The notes: generated by a model from the letters alone, not told the origin. A stretch of 64,000 nt of DNA from Phyllobacterium sp. 21LDTY02-6 (GCF_023554255.2 NZ_JAMJWD020000006.1:124001-188000); one strand, 5' to 3'. Positions 8,908-19,793 are shown, counted from the stretch's first letter. Made by a program: numbers and translations.

Positions 8908-8996
8908 CCCCCTGCCAAACACCCAATTCCCTCATGGTGAGCCCCTCATGGTGAGCTAGTCGAACCACGAAGCACGACCAACGTTTATGCGATCGC
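8908..8996 (-). repeat. Inverted partial copy of the 223-bp repeat
   Basis: Read on the minus strand, this stretch holds TCGTGCTTCGTGGTTCG, then two GCTCACCATGAGGG-like segments, then TTGGGTGTTTGGCAGGG. That is the order seen inside the tandem units, so this is a diverged copy in opposite orientation. The remaining bases to 9059 include a short direct repeat of CCTGGCTTCC / CCTAGCTTCC type just after it. Confidence 0.7.
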
Positions 8997-9059
8997 TTTT
9001 TTTGAGCATGAGAAAGAGTGCGCCCCTAATCCCTGGCTTCCCTAGCTTCCCTGGCTTCC

Positions 9060-9821
9060 CTAGCTTTTCAGCCGGTAGCCCGTCTTGAAGATCCAGCGCA
9101 GGACCAGCATGCAGCCGAGGAGGAAGAGCGCCGTCATGGCGAGGCTCGTGCCGATATGGACGTCGGCGAGGCCGTAGAAGCTCCAGCGGAAACCGCTGAT
9201 CAGATAGACCACCGGATTGAGCAGCGTGACCTTCTGCCAGAAGGGCGGCAGCATGTCGATCGAGTAGAAGCTGCCGCCAAGGAAGGTCAGCGGCGTGACG
9301 ATCATCAACGGCACCAGCTGCAGCTTTTCGAAACCGTCGGCCCATATGCCGATGATGAAGCCGAACAGGCTGAACGTCACCGCCGTCAGCACCAGATAGA
9401 GCAGCATCACGAATGGATGTTCGATCCGAAGCGGCACGAACAGCGCTGCCGTGGCGAGGATGATCAGGCCGAGGATGATGGATTTGGTCGCCGCCGCCCC
9501 GACATAGGCGATGACGATCTCCACATAGGAGACGGGCGCCGACAGAACCTCATAGATCGTGCCGACGAATTTCGGGAAATAGATGCCGAAGGAGGCGTTC
9601 GATATGCTCTGCGTCAGCAGCGACAGCATGATCAGGCCGGGCACGATGAAGGCGCCATAGCTCACGCCGCTGATCTCGGGGATGCGGCCGCCGATGGCCG
9701 AGCCGAACACGACGAAATAGAGGCTGGTGGAGAGCACCGGCGAAATCACGCTCTGCATGATCGTCCGCCATGTGCGGTGCATTTCAAAGAGATAGATGGC
9801 TTTTATGGCGTAGAGATTCAT
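9060..9821 (-). CDS. ABC-2 type exporter permease (YadH-like)
   Basis: A 253-residue inner membrane permease with about six hydrophobic segments and the ABC-2 family layout. It begins [20 protein letters not shown], the amphipathic N-terminal region, and carries the conserved late segment [18 protein letters not shown] with [13 protein letters not shown] before the last helix, hallmarks of the YadH/NodJ-like permeases. Length is close to E. coli YadH. Its start overlaps the stop of the ATPase gene by four bases (ATGA), so both are one operon. The substrate is not known; family members are often annotated as drug or polysaccharide exporters. Confidence 0.88.
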   Translation of the reverse strand: MNLYAIKAIYLFEMHRTWRTIMQSVISPVLSTSLYFVVFGSAIGGRIPEISGVSYGAFIVPGLIMLSLLTQSISNASFGIYFPKFVGTIYEVLSAPVSYVEIVIAYVGAAATKSIILGLIILATAALFVPLRIEHPFVMLLYLVLTAVTFSLFGFIIGIWADGFEKLQLVPLMIVTPLTFLGGSFYSIDMLPPFWQKVTLLNPVVYLISGFRWSFYGLADVHIGTSLAMTALFLLGCMLVLRWIFKTGYRLKS

Positions 9822-10744
9822 TGCCGTTCCCTCACCAGGCTCACGAAGATTTCCTCCAGCGAGCTTTCCTTGGTCTGTATGTCGTTGAAGCGCACGCCGG
9901 CCTGGTCGAGATCCTTCAGCAGAGCGGTGATGCCGGTGCGTTCCTTCTGGGTGTCGTAGGTGTAGACGAGTTCGCGCCCGCCGGCGGCAAGCTCCAGCCC
10001 GTATTTCTCAAGGTTGCCGGGTATGGATTCATGCGGCTGGGCCAGTTGCAGGCGCAGCTGCTTCTTGCCGAGCGAGCGCATCAGCGCGTCCTTCTCTTCC
10101 ACCAATATGATCTCGCCGCGATTGATGACGCCGATGCGGTCGGCCATCTGCTGGGCTTCCTCGATATAATGGGTCGTCAGGATGATGGTGACGCCGGATT
10201 CGCGCAAGGCGCGGACGACGTTCCACATGTCGCGCCGCAACTCGACGTCGACGCCGGCCGTCGGCTCGTCGAGAAAGAGGATTTCCGGTTCGTGCGACAA
10301 GGCCTTGGCAATCATCACGCGCCGCTTCATGCCGCCCGAAAGCGTCATGAGCTTGCTGTCCTTCTTGTCCCAGAGCGAAAGCTCCTTCAATATCTTCTCG
10401 ATATGCGCCGGATTGGCCGGCTTGCCGAACAGCCCGCGGCTGAAGCTCACCGTCGCCCAGACGCTCTCGAAGGCGTCGGTGGTCAGTTCCTGCGGAACGA
10501 GGCCGATCTTGCTGCGGGCGGCCCTGTATTCCTTGATGATGTCGTGACCATCGGCAAGAACCAGGCCGGAGGTCGGGTTGACGATGCCGCAGATGATGCT
10601 GATCAGCGTCGTCTTGCCGGCGCCATTGGGGCCAAGCAGGGCGAATATCTCGCCGCGCTCTATATCGAGATTGATGTTCTTCAGCGCCTGAAACCCGGAC
10701 TCGTAGGTCTTGTTCAGGCTGTTCACGGAAATGGCAGAGGACAT
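9818..10744 (-). CDS. ABC exporter ATP-binding protein (YadG-like)
   Basis: The 308-residue ATPase that powers the adjacent permease. Walker [10 protein letters not shown] lies at about residues 38-46, the Q-loop region follows as [14 protein letters not shown], the signature is [15 protein letters not shown], Walker B with D-loop is [12 protein letters not shown], and the switch histidine sits in TTHYIEEA. Length and motif wording are very close to E. coli YadG. ATG 10744 gives the N-terminus [18 protein letters not shown], which fits the family. It is preceded by the terminator of the convergently spaced fsr-like gene, so it likely has its own promoter in 10745-10857. Confidence 0.9.
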   Translation of the reverse strand: MSSAISVNSLNKTYESGFQALKNINLDIERGEIFALLGPNGAGKTTLISIICGIVNPTSGLVLADGHDIIKEYRAARSKIGLVPQELTTDAFESVWATVSFSRGLFGKPANPAHIEKILKELSLWDKKDSKLMTLSGGMKRRVMIAKALSHEPEILFLDEPTAGVDVELRRDMWNVVRALRESGVTIILTTHYIEEAQQMADRIGVINRGEIILVEEKDALMRSLGKKQLRLQLAQPHESIPGNLEKYGLELAAGGRELVYTYDTQKERTGITALLKDLDQAGVRFNDIQTKESSLEEIFVSLVRERQ

Positions 10745-10857
10745 GATGATACTCGGGAGAGTGAGAAGAGAGCCGCGCACTACCGGATAGCGGACAGGCC
10801 TGTCGGCCCGGCCCCATGGAATGCTGTTCCTTATATGGGTATCACCGTAGAAATACA

Positions 10858-10894
10858 AACCACCCCGCTGACAATTGCTGCCAGCGGGGTGGTT
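10858..10894 (-). terminator. Rho-independent terminator of the Fsr-like gene
   Basis: A perfect 13-bp stem, AACCACCCCGCTG with CAGCGGGGTGGTT, has an 11-base loop. On the minus strand it is followed by a T-rich TTTGTATTTCT tract. It sits 15 bases beyond the end of the Fsr-like gene and before the ABC exporter ATPase gene, insulating the two units. Confidence 0.85.
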
Positions 10895-10908
10895 GAAAAG
10901 CGCCCGGT

Positions 10909-12129
10909 TCAGGCCCGTGCCGTTTCGCCGCGAACCTCTTTCATGCCCGGCAGGAAGATCGTCAGCAGGCCGAGGAATGGCAGGTAGGAGCAGACGGCAT
11001 AGACGAAATCGATGCCCTTGTTGTCTGCGACGACACCCAGCACCGCCGCCGCGATCCCGGCCATGCCGAAGGCGAAGCCGAAGAATATCCCGGCGATGGT
11101 GCCGACCCTTCCCGGCACCAGTTCCTGTGCGAAGACGACGATCGCCGGGAATGCCGAGGAGAGGATGAAGCCGATGATGACGGTCAGGACGCCGGTCCAG
11201 AACAGGTTGGCATAGGGCATGACCAGCGTGAAGGGCAGCACGCCGAGGATCGAGAACCAGATGACGGCCTTGGTGCCGATCTTGTCGCCGATCGGTCCGC
11301 CGAGCACGGTGCCGACCGCCGCTGCGCCGAGGAAGAGAAACAGCAGCATCTGCGATTCCTGCACCGTCACGCCGAATTTGTGGATGACGTAGAACGTATA
11401 GTAGCTCGAAATGCTCGCCAGATAGATGTTCTTGGTGAAAACCAGCAGGGCCAGGATGACCAGCGAGATCACCACCTTTCGGCGCGGCAGCCGCAGGGCA
11501 CGGCTTGCCGCCGGCCTGTTGGCATTTGCCGCACGATAGCGCTGGTACCAATTGCCGACGAGATAGAGGATGATCATGCCGACCAGTGCCGCGGCGGAGA
11601 ACCAGGCGATGCTCTGCTGTCCGCGCGGCAGGACGATGAACGCCGCCAGCAGCGGGCCGAGCGCCGTGCCGAAATTGCCGCCGACCTGGAAAAAGGACTG
11701 GGCAAGGCCGTGGCGGCCGCCGGATGCCATGCGCGCCACCCGCGACGATTCCGGATGGAATATGGAGGAGCCGATGCCGATCATGGCCGCGCCCAGCAGC
11801 AGCATGTAGTAATGCGCGGCGACGGAGAGGATGGCGAGGCCAGCAAGCGAGAACGCCATGCCGACCGGCAGCGAATAGGGCATCGGCCGCTTGTCGGTAT
11901 AGGCGCCCACCACCGGCTGCAGAAGCGACGCGGTGACCTGGAACGTCAGCGTCAGCAGGCCGATCTGCTTGAAGTTCAGCCCGTAATTGTCCTTGAGCAT
12001 CGGATAGATGGCAGCAAGCAGCGACTGCATCATGTCATTGAGCAGATGGCAGAAGCTGACGGCGAAAATAACGGCGAATACCGTTGTTTCAGCGGAATCC
12101 CGCTGTCTCTGAATGGTGGTATCAGTCAT
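10909..12129 (-). CDS. fsr: MFS exporter, fosmidomycin resistance (Fsr) type
   Basis: A 406-residue, twelve-helix major facilitator exporter. The N-terminal half has [20 protein letters not shown], the conserved opening of the Fsr family, with the charged loop [11 protein letters not shown], and the second half has the matching GGPIGDKIG loop. Fsr proteins export fosmidomycin and probably other small molecules; the natural substrate here is unknown. The frame stays open upstream into the AraC gene region, but ATG 12129 (MTDTT) or ATG 12147 ([11 protein letters not shown]) are the sensible starts. A divergent AraC-type regulator gene starts about 110 bases away and is the probable regulator. 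Confidence 0.85.
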   Translation of the reverse strand: MTDTTIQRQRDSAETTVFAVIFAVSFCHLLNDMMQSLLAAIYPMLKDNYGLNFKQIGLLTLTFQVTASLLQPVVGAYTDKRPMPYSLPVGMAFSLAGLAILSVAAHYYMLLLGAAMIGIGSSIFHPESSRVARMASGGRHGLAQSFFQVGGNFGTALGPLLAAFIVLPRGQQSIAWFSAAALVGMIILYLVGNWYQRYRAANANRPAASRALRLPRRKVVISLVILALLVFTKNIYLASISSYYTFYVIHKFGVTVQESQMLLFLFLGAAAVGTVLGGPIGDKIGTKAVIWFSILGVLPFTLVMPYANLFWTGVLTVIIGFILSSAFPAIVVFAQELVPGRVGTIAGIFFGFAFGMAGIAAAVLGVVADNKGIDFVYAVCSYLPFLGLLTIFLPGMKEVRGETARA

Positions 12130-12240
12130 GGCGTTTCCATTGGACATGGGCGCCGCGCTTGCGGGCCCGAGCGCTACTGATATACAACTTGCAGTACACC
12201 TGCTTTCGTGGTTTGGTCCATTTATTACGCGAGTGGGCCA

Positions 12241-13071
12241 ATGCAGCACTATAGAACCCATAAACCGCCGGAGATCAAGGAGACCGACCCCGGCCGCCTG
12301 CATCGCATGCGCGTCGACTGGCTCAATGCCGCCGATGGCGACGTCTTCGCCCTCGCCTGCATCTACCCCTCCGGCTGCCACATTCCGGAACATCATCACA
12401 GCCAGTCGCAATTGCTGCATGCGCTGACCGGCGTCGCGATGGTCACCACCAAATTCGGCCGCTGGATGGTGCCGCCGCACCATGCGCTGTGGCTGCCGGC
12501 GGGCACGCGCCATGCGGTCGACATGCTCGGCGAAGTGTCGATGCACTCGATCTATGCCCGGCCGGAAGCGATCGAGGGGCTGAAGCAGCATCTGCACGTG
12601 GTCGGCCTGACGCCATTGATGGACAGCCTCATCCGCGAGGCGGTGAACATCTCCCCCGCCGACCAGGCCGACGACCGGACGAACTATCTGATGGGGCTGC
12701 TGCTGCACGAGATCCGCAACCTGCCGGAGCGGCCGCTCGGCCTACCCTTCCCGCAGGAACGACGGTTGGCCGCGCTATGCCGGAGCTTCGTCAACATGCC
12801 CTCGCCGCACACGGATATCGATGCGTGGGCGGAAAGGCTGAGCATCAGCCGGCGCACATTCACGCGCCTGTTCAGGCGGGAGACGGGCCTGAGCCTGTCG
12901 ACCTGGCGCCAGCAGGCGCTGCTGCTATCGGCCCTGCCCCGCCTGACGCGCGGCGAGCCGATAACGACTGTCGCGCTCGATCTCGGCTATAACAGCGTTC
13001 CGGCTTTCACGACCATGTTCAAGCGCATGCTCGGCGTTCCGCCGCGCCATTATCTTCATTCCGCCGCCTGA
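12241..13071 (+). CDS. AraC family regulator with N-terminal cupin, beside Fsr-like exporter
   Basis: A 276-residue transcription factor. The N-terminus is a cupin sensor ([19 protein letters not shown] and [12 protein letters not shown] carry the beta-barrel histidines). The C-terminus is an AraC-type double helix-turn-helix, seen as [24 protein letters not shown] and [26 protein letters not shown] 12241 is preferred over the upstream GTG 12208. It is divergent from the Fsr-like exporter and is likely to control it. Its last 16 bases overlap the end of the convergent metH gene (13056-13071). Confidence 0.87.
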   Translation: MQHYRTHKPPEIKETDPGRLHRMRVDWLNAADGDVFALACIYPSGCHIPEHHHSQSQLLHALTGVAMVTTKFGRWMVPPHHALWLPAGTRHAVDMLGEVSMHSIYARPEAIEGLKQHLHVVGLTPLMDSLIREAVNISPADQADDRTNYLMGLLLHEIRNLPERPLGLPFPQERRLAALCRSFVNMPSPHTDIDAWAERLSISRRTFTRLFRRETGLSLSTWRQQALLLSALPRLTRGEPITTVALDLGYNSVPAFTTMFKRMLGVPPRHYLHSAA

Positions 13072-16000
13072 AGCTTCGGGCCCGGCACGTAGTTGAGGAT
13101 CGGCCCGAGCCAGCGCTCGACCTCCTCGACCGGCATTGCCTTGCGGGCGGCATAATCCTCCACCTGGTCGCGCTCGACCTTGGCGACGCCGAAATAATAG
13201 GCTTCCGGATGGGCGATATACAGTCCGGAAACGGACGATCCCGGCCACATCGCATAGCTTTCCGTCAGTTCGACATTGATCTTGTTCCTGGCATCCAGCA
13301 GGCGGAACAGCGTGTCCTTCTCCGTATGGTCCGGCTGCGCGGGATAGCCCGGCGCCGGCCGTATTCCCGCGTAGGGTTCGCCGATAAGTTCTTCTGGCGC
13401 GAAATTCTCGTCGGGCGCATGGCCCCAGAATTCCTTGCGCACGCGCTCGTGCATGAGCTCGGCAAAGGCCTCGGCAAAACGATCGGCCAGTGCCTTGACC
13501 AGGATCGACGAGTAATCGTCATTGGCGCGCTCGAACCGTTCGGCAATGGCGATTTCCTCGATGCCGGCAGTGACGACGAAGGCGCCGACATGATCCTTCG
13601 CCCCGCTATCGCAGGGAGCGACGAAATCGGCGAGGGCGACATTCGGCCTGCCATCCCGCTTCGACAGCTGCTGGCGCAGCGTATAGAAGGTGGCAAGCTC
13701 CTGCTGCCGTTCTTGATCGGCAAAAAGCTGGATATCGTCGCCGCGCGAGCCCGCCGGCCAGAAGCCGATGACCGCCTTCGGATTGAACCATTTCTCGTCG
13801 ATGATCTTGGCGACCATGGCCTGCGCGTCGTCGAACAATTGCCGCGCCGCCGCGCCCTGCTTTTCGTCGTCGAGGATCGCCGGATAGCGCCCTTTCATCT
13901 CCCAGGTCTGGAAGAATGGCGTCCAGTCGATATAGCGGGCGATCTCGCGCAGGTCGTAATCCTGGAAAACGCGGGTGCCGATGAATTGCGGCGTGGCGGG
14001 ACGATAGGACGACCAATCGATCCGGTGCGCATTCGCCCTCGCCTTGGCGAGAGGCAGCCGCTGCTTGTCCGCCTCGTTGCGGGCATGGGCCTCCGCCACC
14101 TTGGCATATTCGCGCTGCACGCCTTCGATGAAGGCTGGCTTGGCCTGTTTCGACAACAGGTTGGAAACGACGCCGACCGCCCGGCTGGCATCGGTCACAT
14201 AGACCGCCTGGCCGCGATTGTAGCGCGGGCTGATCTTGACCGCGGTATGGACCCTGCTCGTGGTGGCGCCGCCGATCAGAAGCGGCAGGTCGAAGCCTTC
14301 GCGCTCCATCTCGGATGCGACGTGCACCATTTCGTCGAGCGACGGCGTGATCAGTCCGGAGAGACCGATAATATCGACCTTTTCGTCGCGCGCCGTCTGC
14401 AATATCTTCGATACGGGCACCATCACGCCGAGGTCGATGATCTCGTAATTGTTGCAGGCGAGCACGACGCCGACGATGTTCTTGCCGATATCGTGCACAT
14501 CGCCCTTCACCGTCGCCATCAGCACCTTGCCGGCGCTTTCGCGTTCCGTATTGCCCGCGGCGGCCTTCTCCGCCTCCATATGGGGCAGCAGCAGCGCCAC
14601 CGCCTGCTTCATGACGCGGGCGGATTTCACCACCTGCGGCAGGAACATCTTGCCGGCGCCGAACAGATCGCCGACGACGTTCATGCCGGCCATCAGCGGC
14701 CCCTCGATGACATGCAGCGGCCGCTCGGCGGCCAGCCGCGCTTCCTCGGTGTCTGCCTCGATGAATTCGGTTATTCCGTTGACCAGCGCGTGCTCGATGC
14801 GCTTTTCGACGCTCCATTCGCGCCAGGCCAGGTCCCGCTCGCGCGCTTCCTTGCCGACGGCGCCCTTGTAGCGCTCGGCGAGATCGAGCAGCCGCTCGGT
14901 CGCATCGTCGCGGCGGTTGAGGACGACATCCTCGCAGGCCTCGCGCAGTTCGGGATCGATCGTCTCGTAGACGGCAAGCTGGCCGGCATTGACGATGCCC
15001 ATGTCCATGCCCGCCTGGATTGCGTGATAGAGGAACACCGCGTGCATGGCCTCGCGCACCGGCTCGTTGCCGCGGAACGAGAACGACAGGTTCGAAATGC
15101 CGCCGGAAATGTGCACATGCGGCAATGCCTGCGTGATCTTGCGCGTGGCCTCGATGAAGGCGACGCCGTAGCCGCTATGTTCCTCGATGCCGGTGGCGAC
15201 GGCGAAGACATTGGGATCGAAGACGATGTCTTCCGGCGGGAAACCCGCCTCCTTCACCAGCAACTCATAGGCACGGCTGCAGATATCCACCTTGCGCTCC
15301 AGCGTATCCGCCTGCCCGGCCTCGTCGAACGCCATGACGACGACGGCCGCGCCATAGGCCCGCACCTTGCGCGCATGATCGATGAAGGCCTGCTCTCCCT
15401 CCTTCATGGAGATGGAATTGACCAGCGGCTTGCCCTGGACGCATTTCAGGCCCGCCTCGATGACATCCCATTTGGACGAATCGATCATCACCGGAACCCG
15501 CGCGATGTCGGGCTCGGCAGCGATGAGGTTGAGGAATTCGACCATGGCCTTTTCGCTGTCGATGAGGCCTTCGTCCATGTTGATGTCGATGATCTGCGCC
15601 CCGTTGGCGACCTGGTCGCGGGCAACGTCCAGCGCCGCCGCGAAATCGCCCGCCGTGATCAGCTTGCGGAATTTCGCCGAGCCCGTGATGTTCGTGCGCT
15701 CGCCCACATTGACGAAGGGTATGTCCTTGGTCAGCGTGAAGGGTTCGAGGCCCGAAAGCCGCATCAGCCTCGGGGACGTATCGACCTGGCGCGGCTTGTG
15801 GCGTCCGACCGCCTCGGAAATCGCCCTGATATGTTCCGGTGTCGAGCCGCAGCAGCCACCGACGATGTTGAGCAGGCCATCGCGCGCGAAACCTTCGAGC
15901 TGCGCCGCCATTTCGTCCGGGCTTTCGTCATATTGCCCGAATTCATTGGGAAGGCCGGCATTCGGATAGGCGCAGACGAAACTGTCGGCCACGCCGGCGA

Positions 16001-16823
16001 TCTCGGCCAGATGGTCGCGCATGGCATTTGCGCCGAGGGCACAGTTCAAGCCGATGGAGAATGGATTTGCGTGCCGGACCGAATACCAGAACGCCGTGGG
16101 TGTCTGGCCGGAAAGCGTTCGGCCGGAAAGATCCGTGATCGTGCCCGAAATCATCACCGGCAGGGTTATCGCCTTCTCGGCGAAGACCTCATTGGTGGCA
16201 AAGATGGCAGCCTTGGCGTTCAGCGTGTCGAAGATTGTCTCGATAAGGATGATGTCGGCGCCGCCATCGATCAGGCCGCGCACCTGTTCGGCATAGGCCG
16301 TTCGAAGATCGTCGAAGGTCACGGCGCGATAGCCGGGATTGTTGACGTCAGGCGAGATGGACGCCGTGCGGTTCGTCGGGCCAAGCGCGCCGGCAACGAA
16401 GCGCCGCCGCCCGTCCTTCTGCTGCGCCTTGATCGCCGCCCGCCGCGCCAGGCGTGCGCCGTCGCGGTTGAGCTCATAGACGACCTCCTCCATCGAATAA
16501 TCGGCCTGCGCGATGGTGGTCGACGAAAACGTATTGGTTTCGAGAATATCGGCGCCCGCCATGGCATAGGCGTAGTGGATGTCTTCGATGGCCTGCGGCT
16601 GGGTCAGGATGAGAAGATCATTGTTGCCCTGCAGATGACAGGAGCAATCGGAAAAGCGGTCGCCGCGGAAATCGTCCTCCTTCAGGCCAAGATTCTGGAT
16701 CTGGGTGCCCATGGCGCCATCCAGTATCAGAATACGCTCCCGGGCCGCTTCATTCAGGGCGGCAAATACTTCCGAGCCGTCCCTTGGTGCCCCCAGGGGA
16801 CCGAATAGATCATCCAATGCCAT
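13056..16823 (-). CDS. metH: Cobalamin-dependent methionine synthase
   Basis: Methylates homocysteine to methionine using 5-methyltetrahydrofolate through methylcobalamin, in the cytosol. The 1255-residue product has all four modules in order: homocysteine-binding domain with zinc cysteines in GLNCALGA and [10 protein letters not shown]; pterin-binding domain [16 protein letters not shown]; cobalamin cap and binding domain with the DxHxxG ligand motif [12 protein letters not shown] near residue 770; and the C-terminal AdoMet reactivation domain with [12 protein letters not shown]. It is slightly longer than the E. coli enzyme. The start [11 protein letters not shown] lies about 50 bases from the centre of a perfect 20-bp palindrome inside the promoter, suggesting control by a methionine-cycle regulator. 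Confidence 0.97.
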   Translation of the reverse strand: MALDDLFGPLGAPRDGSEVFAALNEAARERILILDGAMGTQIQNLGLKEDDFRGDRFSDCSCHLQGNNDLLILTQPQAIEDIHYAYAMAGADILETNTFSSTTIAQADYSMEEVVYELNRDGARLARRAAIKAQQKDGRRRFVAGALGPTNRTASISPDVNNPGYRAVTFDDLRTAYAEQVRGLIDGGADIILIETIFDTLNAKAAIFATNEVFAEKAITLPVMISGTITDLSGRTLSGQTPTAFWYSVRHANPFSIGLNCALGANAMRDHLAEIAGVADSFVCAYPNAGLPNEFGQYDESPDEMAAQLEGFARDGLLNIVGGCCGSTPEHIRAISEAVGRHKPRQVDTSPRLMRLSGLEPFTLTKDIPFVNVGERTNITGSAKFRKLITAGDFAAALDVARDQVANGAQIIDINMDEGLIDSEKAMVEFLNLIAAEPDIARVPVMIDSSKWDVIEAGLKCVQGKPLVNSISMKEGEQAFIDHARKVRAYGAAVVVMAFDEAGQADTLERKVDICSRAYELLVKEAGFPPEDIVFDPNVFAVATGIEEHSGYGVAFIEATRKITQALPHVHISGGISNLSFSFRGNEPVREAMHAVFLYHAIQAGMDMGIVNAGQLAVYETIDPELREACEDVVLNRRDDATERLLDLAERYKGAVGKEARERDLAWREWSVEKRIEHALVNGITEFIEADTEEARLAAERPLHVIEGPLMAGMNVVGDLFGAGKMFLPQVVKSARVMKQAVALLLPHMEAEKAAAGNTERESAGKVLMATVKGDVHDIGKNIVGVVLACNNYEIIDLGVMVPVSKILQTARDEKVDIIGLSGLITPSLDEMVHVASEMEREGFDLPLLIGGATTSRVHTAVKISPRYNRGQAVYVTDASRAVGVVSNLLSKQAKPAFIEGVQREYAKVAEAHARNEADKQRLPLAKARANAHRIDWSSYRPATPQFIGTRVFQDYDLREIARYIDWTPFFQTWEMKGRYPAILDDEKQGAAARQLFDDAQAMVAKIIDEKWFNPKAVIGFWPAGSRGDDIQLFADQERQQELATFYTLRQQLSKRDGRPNVALADFVAPCDSGAKDHVGAFVVTAGIEEIAIAERFERANDDYSSILVKALADRFAEAFAELMHERVRKEFWGHAPDENFAPEELIGEPYAGIRPAPGYPAQPDHTEKDTLFRLLDARNKINVELTESYAMWPGSSVSGLYIAHPEAYYFGVAKVERDQVEDYAARKAMPVEEVERWLGPILNYVPGPKLQAAE

Positions 16824-16855
16824 TATCCGTACGCCTCACGCTCGATCGATTGCGT

Positions 16856-16885
16856 AATGTTCACATAAAGATATCTTTATGTCAA
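16856..16885 (-). promoter_or_regulatory. metH promoter with a 20-bp operator in its spacer
   Basis: On the minus strand a perfect -35 box TTGACA (16885-16880) is followed at 17-18 bases by a weak -10 (GAACAT or AACATT). The spacer is filled by ACATAAAGATATCTTTATGT (16863-16882), an exact palindrome that overlaps the last two bases of the -35 box. The placement suits a repressor. ArsR-type SahR regulators of the methionine cycle in Proteobacteria are reported to use palindromes of this general kind; that identification is inference. Confidence 0.72.
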
Positions 16886-16971
16886 CAAATCAGGCCTGCT
16901 TGCGCCATGAAATGTCGCATCTATTCCTGCGCATGAAGAGGCGCCATGCCCGGTCGGCAACGGGCGAACGG

Positions 16972-17769
16972 TCAGAGAACGGCGGATTGCGGCAGGATGA
17001 ACGGGCGCTGGTCGGTCGGCAGGGTGCTGACCTTCAGATTGCAGTCATAGACATGGCGGATTCGCGCATCGGTCAGCGCTTCCGTCGGTGTGCCGACGCA
17101 ATCCACCCTGCCATCATTCATGACGATGACGCGATCCGCATACATCGACGTCAGGTTGAGATCGTGCAGGATGGCGATAACGCCGCCGCCCTCCGACGCG
17201 AAGGTGCGGGCGATGTCCATGATGATAAGCTGGTGCTTGATGTCCAGGCTGGAGACCGGCTCGTCGAGAAACAGGAAGCGCGGCTGCCGGTCGAGCACCG
17301 GGCGCCAGACCTGACACAGGACACGCGCAAGCTGGACGCGCTGCTGTTCGCCGCCCGACAATTCCTGGTAGAACCTGCCGCCGAAGCCGGTCAGATCGAC
17401 GCGTTCCAGCGCCTTCTCCGGCAGCCGCGCCAGTTCATGCTCGGCGGCGCCGCTTCGCCCGCCGGTGAGGCCGAGCTTGACGATTTCGCGGACCGTGAAC
17501 GGGAACGCCAGATTGGTCGATTGCGGCAATATCGCCCGCATTGCAGCCATCTGCCAGGTTTTCAACGTTTCGAGCCGGTGGCCGTTCAGCGTGATCCTGC
17601 CGTCATAGCGCAGATCGCCGGCAAGGGCGCGCATCAGCGTGGTCTTGCCGGACCCGTTCGGACCGACAATGGCCGTCACTTCGCCGGCATTTGCTTCGAA
17701 GCTCGCATCCTGCACGATGCGGCGGTTGCCGATGAAAACCGAAATATCCGAGACGACGATCATCTTCAA
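16972..17769 (-). CDS. hmuV: Haem ABC importer ATP-binding protein
   Basis: The 265-residue ATPase of the haem importer. Walker A GPNGSGKTT lies at about residues 36-44, the signature is LSGGEQQRVQLARVL, and Walker B plus D-loop is FLFLDEPVSSLD. The insertion RPVLDRQPRFLFL before Walker B is typical of HmuV/BhuV. It is the last gene of hmuPSTUV and overlaps hmuU by four bases. No strong terminator is visible between its stop and the metH promoter, so some read-through toward metH is possible. Confidence 0.93.
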   Translation of the reverse strand: MKMIVVSDISVFIGNRRIVQDASFEANAGEVTAIVGPNGSGKTTLMRALAGDLRYDGRITLNGHRLETLKTWQMAAMRAILPQSTNLAFPFTVREIVKLGLTGGRSGAAEHELARLPEKALERVDLTGFGGRFYQELSGGEQQRVQLARVLCQVWRPVLDRQPRFLFLDEPVSSLDIKHQLIIMDIARTFASEGGGVIAILHDLNLTSMYADRVIVMNDGRVDCVGTPTEALTDARIRHVYDCNLKVSTLPTDQRPFILPQSAVL

Positions 17770-18893
17770 AGATCCACGATGCCGCGCCGGCGCAGCAATA
17801 TCCAGAGGAACACCGGCGCGCCGACGGCGGCGGTGATGATGCCGATGGGCAGTTCGGCGGGGGCGACGATCGTGCGCGAGACCGCATCCGCCAGAAGCAG
17901 CAGGATGGCGCCGAGCATCGCCGCCGCCGGAAGCAGATAGCGATGATCCGGGCCTATGACGAGCCGCAATATATGCGGAACGACGACGCCGACGAAGCCG
18001 ATCGTGCCGCTCACCGCCACGGATGCACCCGTGGCCGCCGCCACCGTGACGATAGCGATGCGCTTGAAACGTTGAACCGGTATGCCGAGATGGTTCGCAG
18101 CCGCCTCGCCCAGCGCCATTCCGTTCAGCCCGCGGGCGAGAAAGGGCGAGACGAGCAGCGCTACCGCGATGAACGGCCCCGATGCCAGGATCTTCGACCA
18201 GCTCGCCCCTGCGAGCGAGCCGAGAAGCCAGAAGTTCAGGTCGCGCAACTGCCTGTCATCGGCGATATAGGTGAGCATGCCCATATAGGCGGTGGCCATG
18301 GCGCCGAGCGCGATACCCGCCAGGAGCATCGTTGCGATCGACGTCTGCCCCCGCCGCGTCGCCACGCCGTAAAGAATGAGCGTGAACAGCAGCGAGCAGG
18401 CAAACGCCGCGATCGGCAGGGAGAAAGTGCCGAGAATCAGAACGACGGGCGCAAACAGCGTATTGCCGAGAACGATGACGCTCAGTGCGCCGAGGCCGGC
18501 GCCCGACGAAACGCCGACAATGCCGGGATCGGCCAGCGGATTGCGGAACAGCCCCTGCATCACCGCGCCGGAAACGGCCAGCGCCGCGCCTATCAGCGAG
18601 GCGAGGACAACCCGTGGCAGCCGGATATCCCAAATGATGATGCGGTCGCGCACCGACAGCGCACTGGCAATGCCGGACGTGTCGAAAAAGGAGGCGATTA
18701 CCGAAGTGACAGAAGCATCCGACGCACCGGACGCCAGGCTGACAAGCACGATGACGACCAGGGCGACGAAAAGCACGATCAGCGACAGACGCGCGATAAC
18801 CGCCCGGTCTCCCTCGGCGGAGCTTGCAAGTACCCGCCGCCTCCAGTCAACGGCAGGTTTCATTACCGTCTCGCTCATTGGCCCGGTTGTCAT
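17766..18893 (-). CDS. hmuU: Haem ABC importer permease
   Basis: A FecCD/BtuC-family inner membrane permease of up to 375 residues with about ten hydrophobic helices. Family segments are plain: IIWDIRLPRVVLASLIGAALAV near the N-terminal third, GAVMQGLFRNPLADPGIVGV, and late GTIGFVGVVVPHILRLVIG. Starts at 18893 (overlapping hmuT as ATGA) or 18878 (MSETVMKP) are both possible. It forms the membrane channel with HmuV and receives haem from HmuT. Hydrophobicity rather than signal sequence supports membrane insertion. Confidence 0.92.
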   Translation of the reverse strand: MTTGPMSETVMKPAVDWRRRVLASSAEGDRAVIARLSLIVLFVALVVIVLVSLASGASDASVTSVIASFFDTSGIASALSVRDRIIIWDIRLPRVVLASLIGAALAVSGAVMQGLFRNPLADPGIVGVSSGAGLGALSVIVLGNTLFAPVVLILGTFSLPIAAFACSLLFTLILYGVATRRGQTSIATMLLAGIALGAMATAYMGMLTYIADDRQLRDLNFWLLGSLAGASWSKILASGPFIAVALLVSPFLARGLNGMALGEAAANHLGIPVQRFKRIAIVTVAAATGASVAVSGTIGFVGVVVPHILRLVIGPDHRYLLPAAAMLGAILLLLADAVSRTIVAPAELPIGIITAAVGAPVFLWILLRRRGIVDL

Positions 18894-19783
18894 TGGCCCG
18901 GTTGTGACTTGTAGAACGCATTGTAAAGGTCGCGAACGGCATTGGCGGTCCTCGGGCCGAAGCCCAGCATATATTGCCCGCCCAGGCGGACTATCCTTTT
19001 GTCACGCCCGGCAGGCGTCGCCGCCAGCGCCTTGTTTGCCAGCAGTTCGGCATTGTCCGCCTTGTGATCGCCGCCGCTGCGGTCCATCGCCAGGATGATG
19101 TCGGGATTGGCCATGATGATGCTTTCATCATTCAGCGGCTTGTAGCCCGAAAATCCCGCAACCGCATTCTGCGCGCCGGCAAGCTTGAGAATGCCGTCCG
19201 CCGCGGTGCCGCTGCCCGCACCCATGATCTTGCCGCCCTTGGAGCTCAGCACGAAGAGAACGCGCTTCGGCGTGGCGACCTTTTTCGCATCCGCCTGCGC
19301 CTCTTCAAGTTCGGCCTCCGTGCGCCGGGCCAGTTGCTCGGCCTTCTCGTCCACGCCGAGCGCCCTGCCGACGATGCGGATCTTTTCCACCAGGCTTTCC
19401 GCCGTATATTTCTCCGGCACGAAGACGAAGGGAACGCTGGCCTTGCGCAGCACGTCCACGGCTTCCCGCGGGCCGCTGCCCTCGACCGCGATGATCGCGG
19501 TTGGATTTATGGACAGGACGCCCTCCGGCGAGAGCGCACGCATATAGCCGACATCGGGCAATGCGTTCGCGGCGGCGGGATAGGTGCTCGTGCTGTCACG
19601 CCCGACGAGCCGCTTCTCCTCGCCGAGTGCAAAGACGATCTCCGTTATCGAATCGCCGATCGAGACCACCCTGCTCGTGTCGGGTATCGCACCTTCGATC
19701 TCCCTGGCGGCAACGGGGGCCGCAACGCAAGCGATGAAAAAGATTGCGGTCAGAAGCCCGGCGACAATGCTGTTTCTTCGCAT
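18890..19783 (-). CDS. hmuT: Haem-binding periplasmic protein
   Basis: The periplasmic haem carrier for HmuUV, 297 residues from ATG 19783. A Sec signal peptide ends at about AAPVAA. The mature protein shows the helical-backbone binding-protein family: RVVSIGDSITEIVFALG, then VGRDSTSTYPAAA, where the tyrosine of the TYP motif corresponds to the haem axial ligand described for HmuT, and later FGPRTANAVRDL. The frame continues upstream into hmuS, but the signal peptide fixes the start. Ten bases separate it from hmuS. Confidence 0.92.
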   Translation of the reverse strand: MRRNSIVAGLLTAIFFIACVAAPVAAREIEGAIPDTSRVVSIGDSITEIVFALGEEKRLVGRDSTSTYPAAANALPDVGYMRALSPEGVLSINPTAIIAVEGSGPREAVDVLRKASVPFVFVPEKYTAESLVEKIRIVGRALGVDEKAEQLARRTEAELEEAQADAKKVATPKRVLFVLSSKGGKIMGAGSGTAADGILKLAGAQNAVAGFSGYKPLNDESIIMANPDIILAMDRSGGDHKADNAELLANKALAATPAGRDKRIVRLGGQYMLGFGPRTANAVRDLYNAFYKSQPGQ

Positions 19784-19793
19784 CGCCGGCCCC

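Noticed and set aside
13209-16808. 1199-codon plus-strand frame opposite metH
   Set aside because: Striking length, but the opposite strand encodes complete methionine synthase and this translation has no domain-like pattern.
16886-16971. Terminator after hmuV
   Set aside because: A weak GCCCG/CGGGC stem occurs but is short and lacks a T-run, so it was not called.
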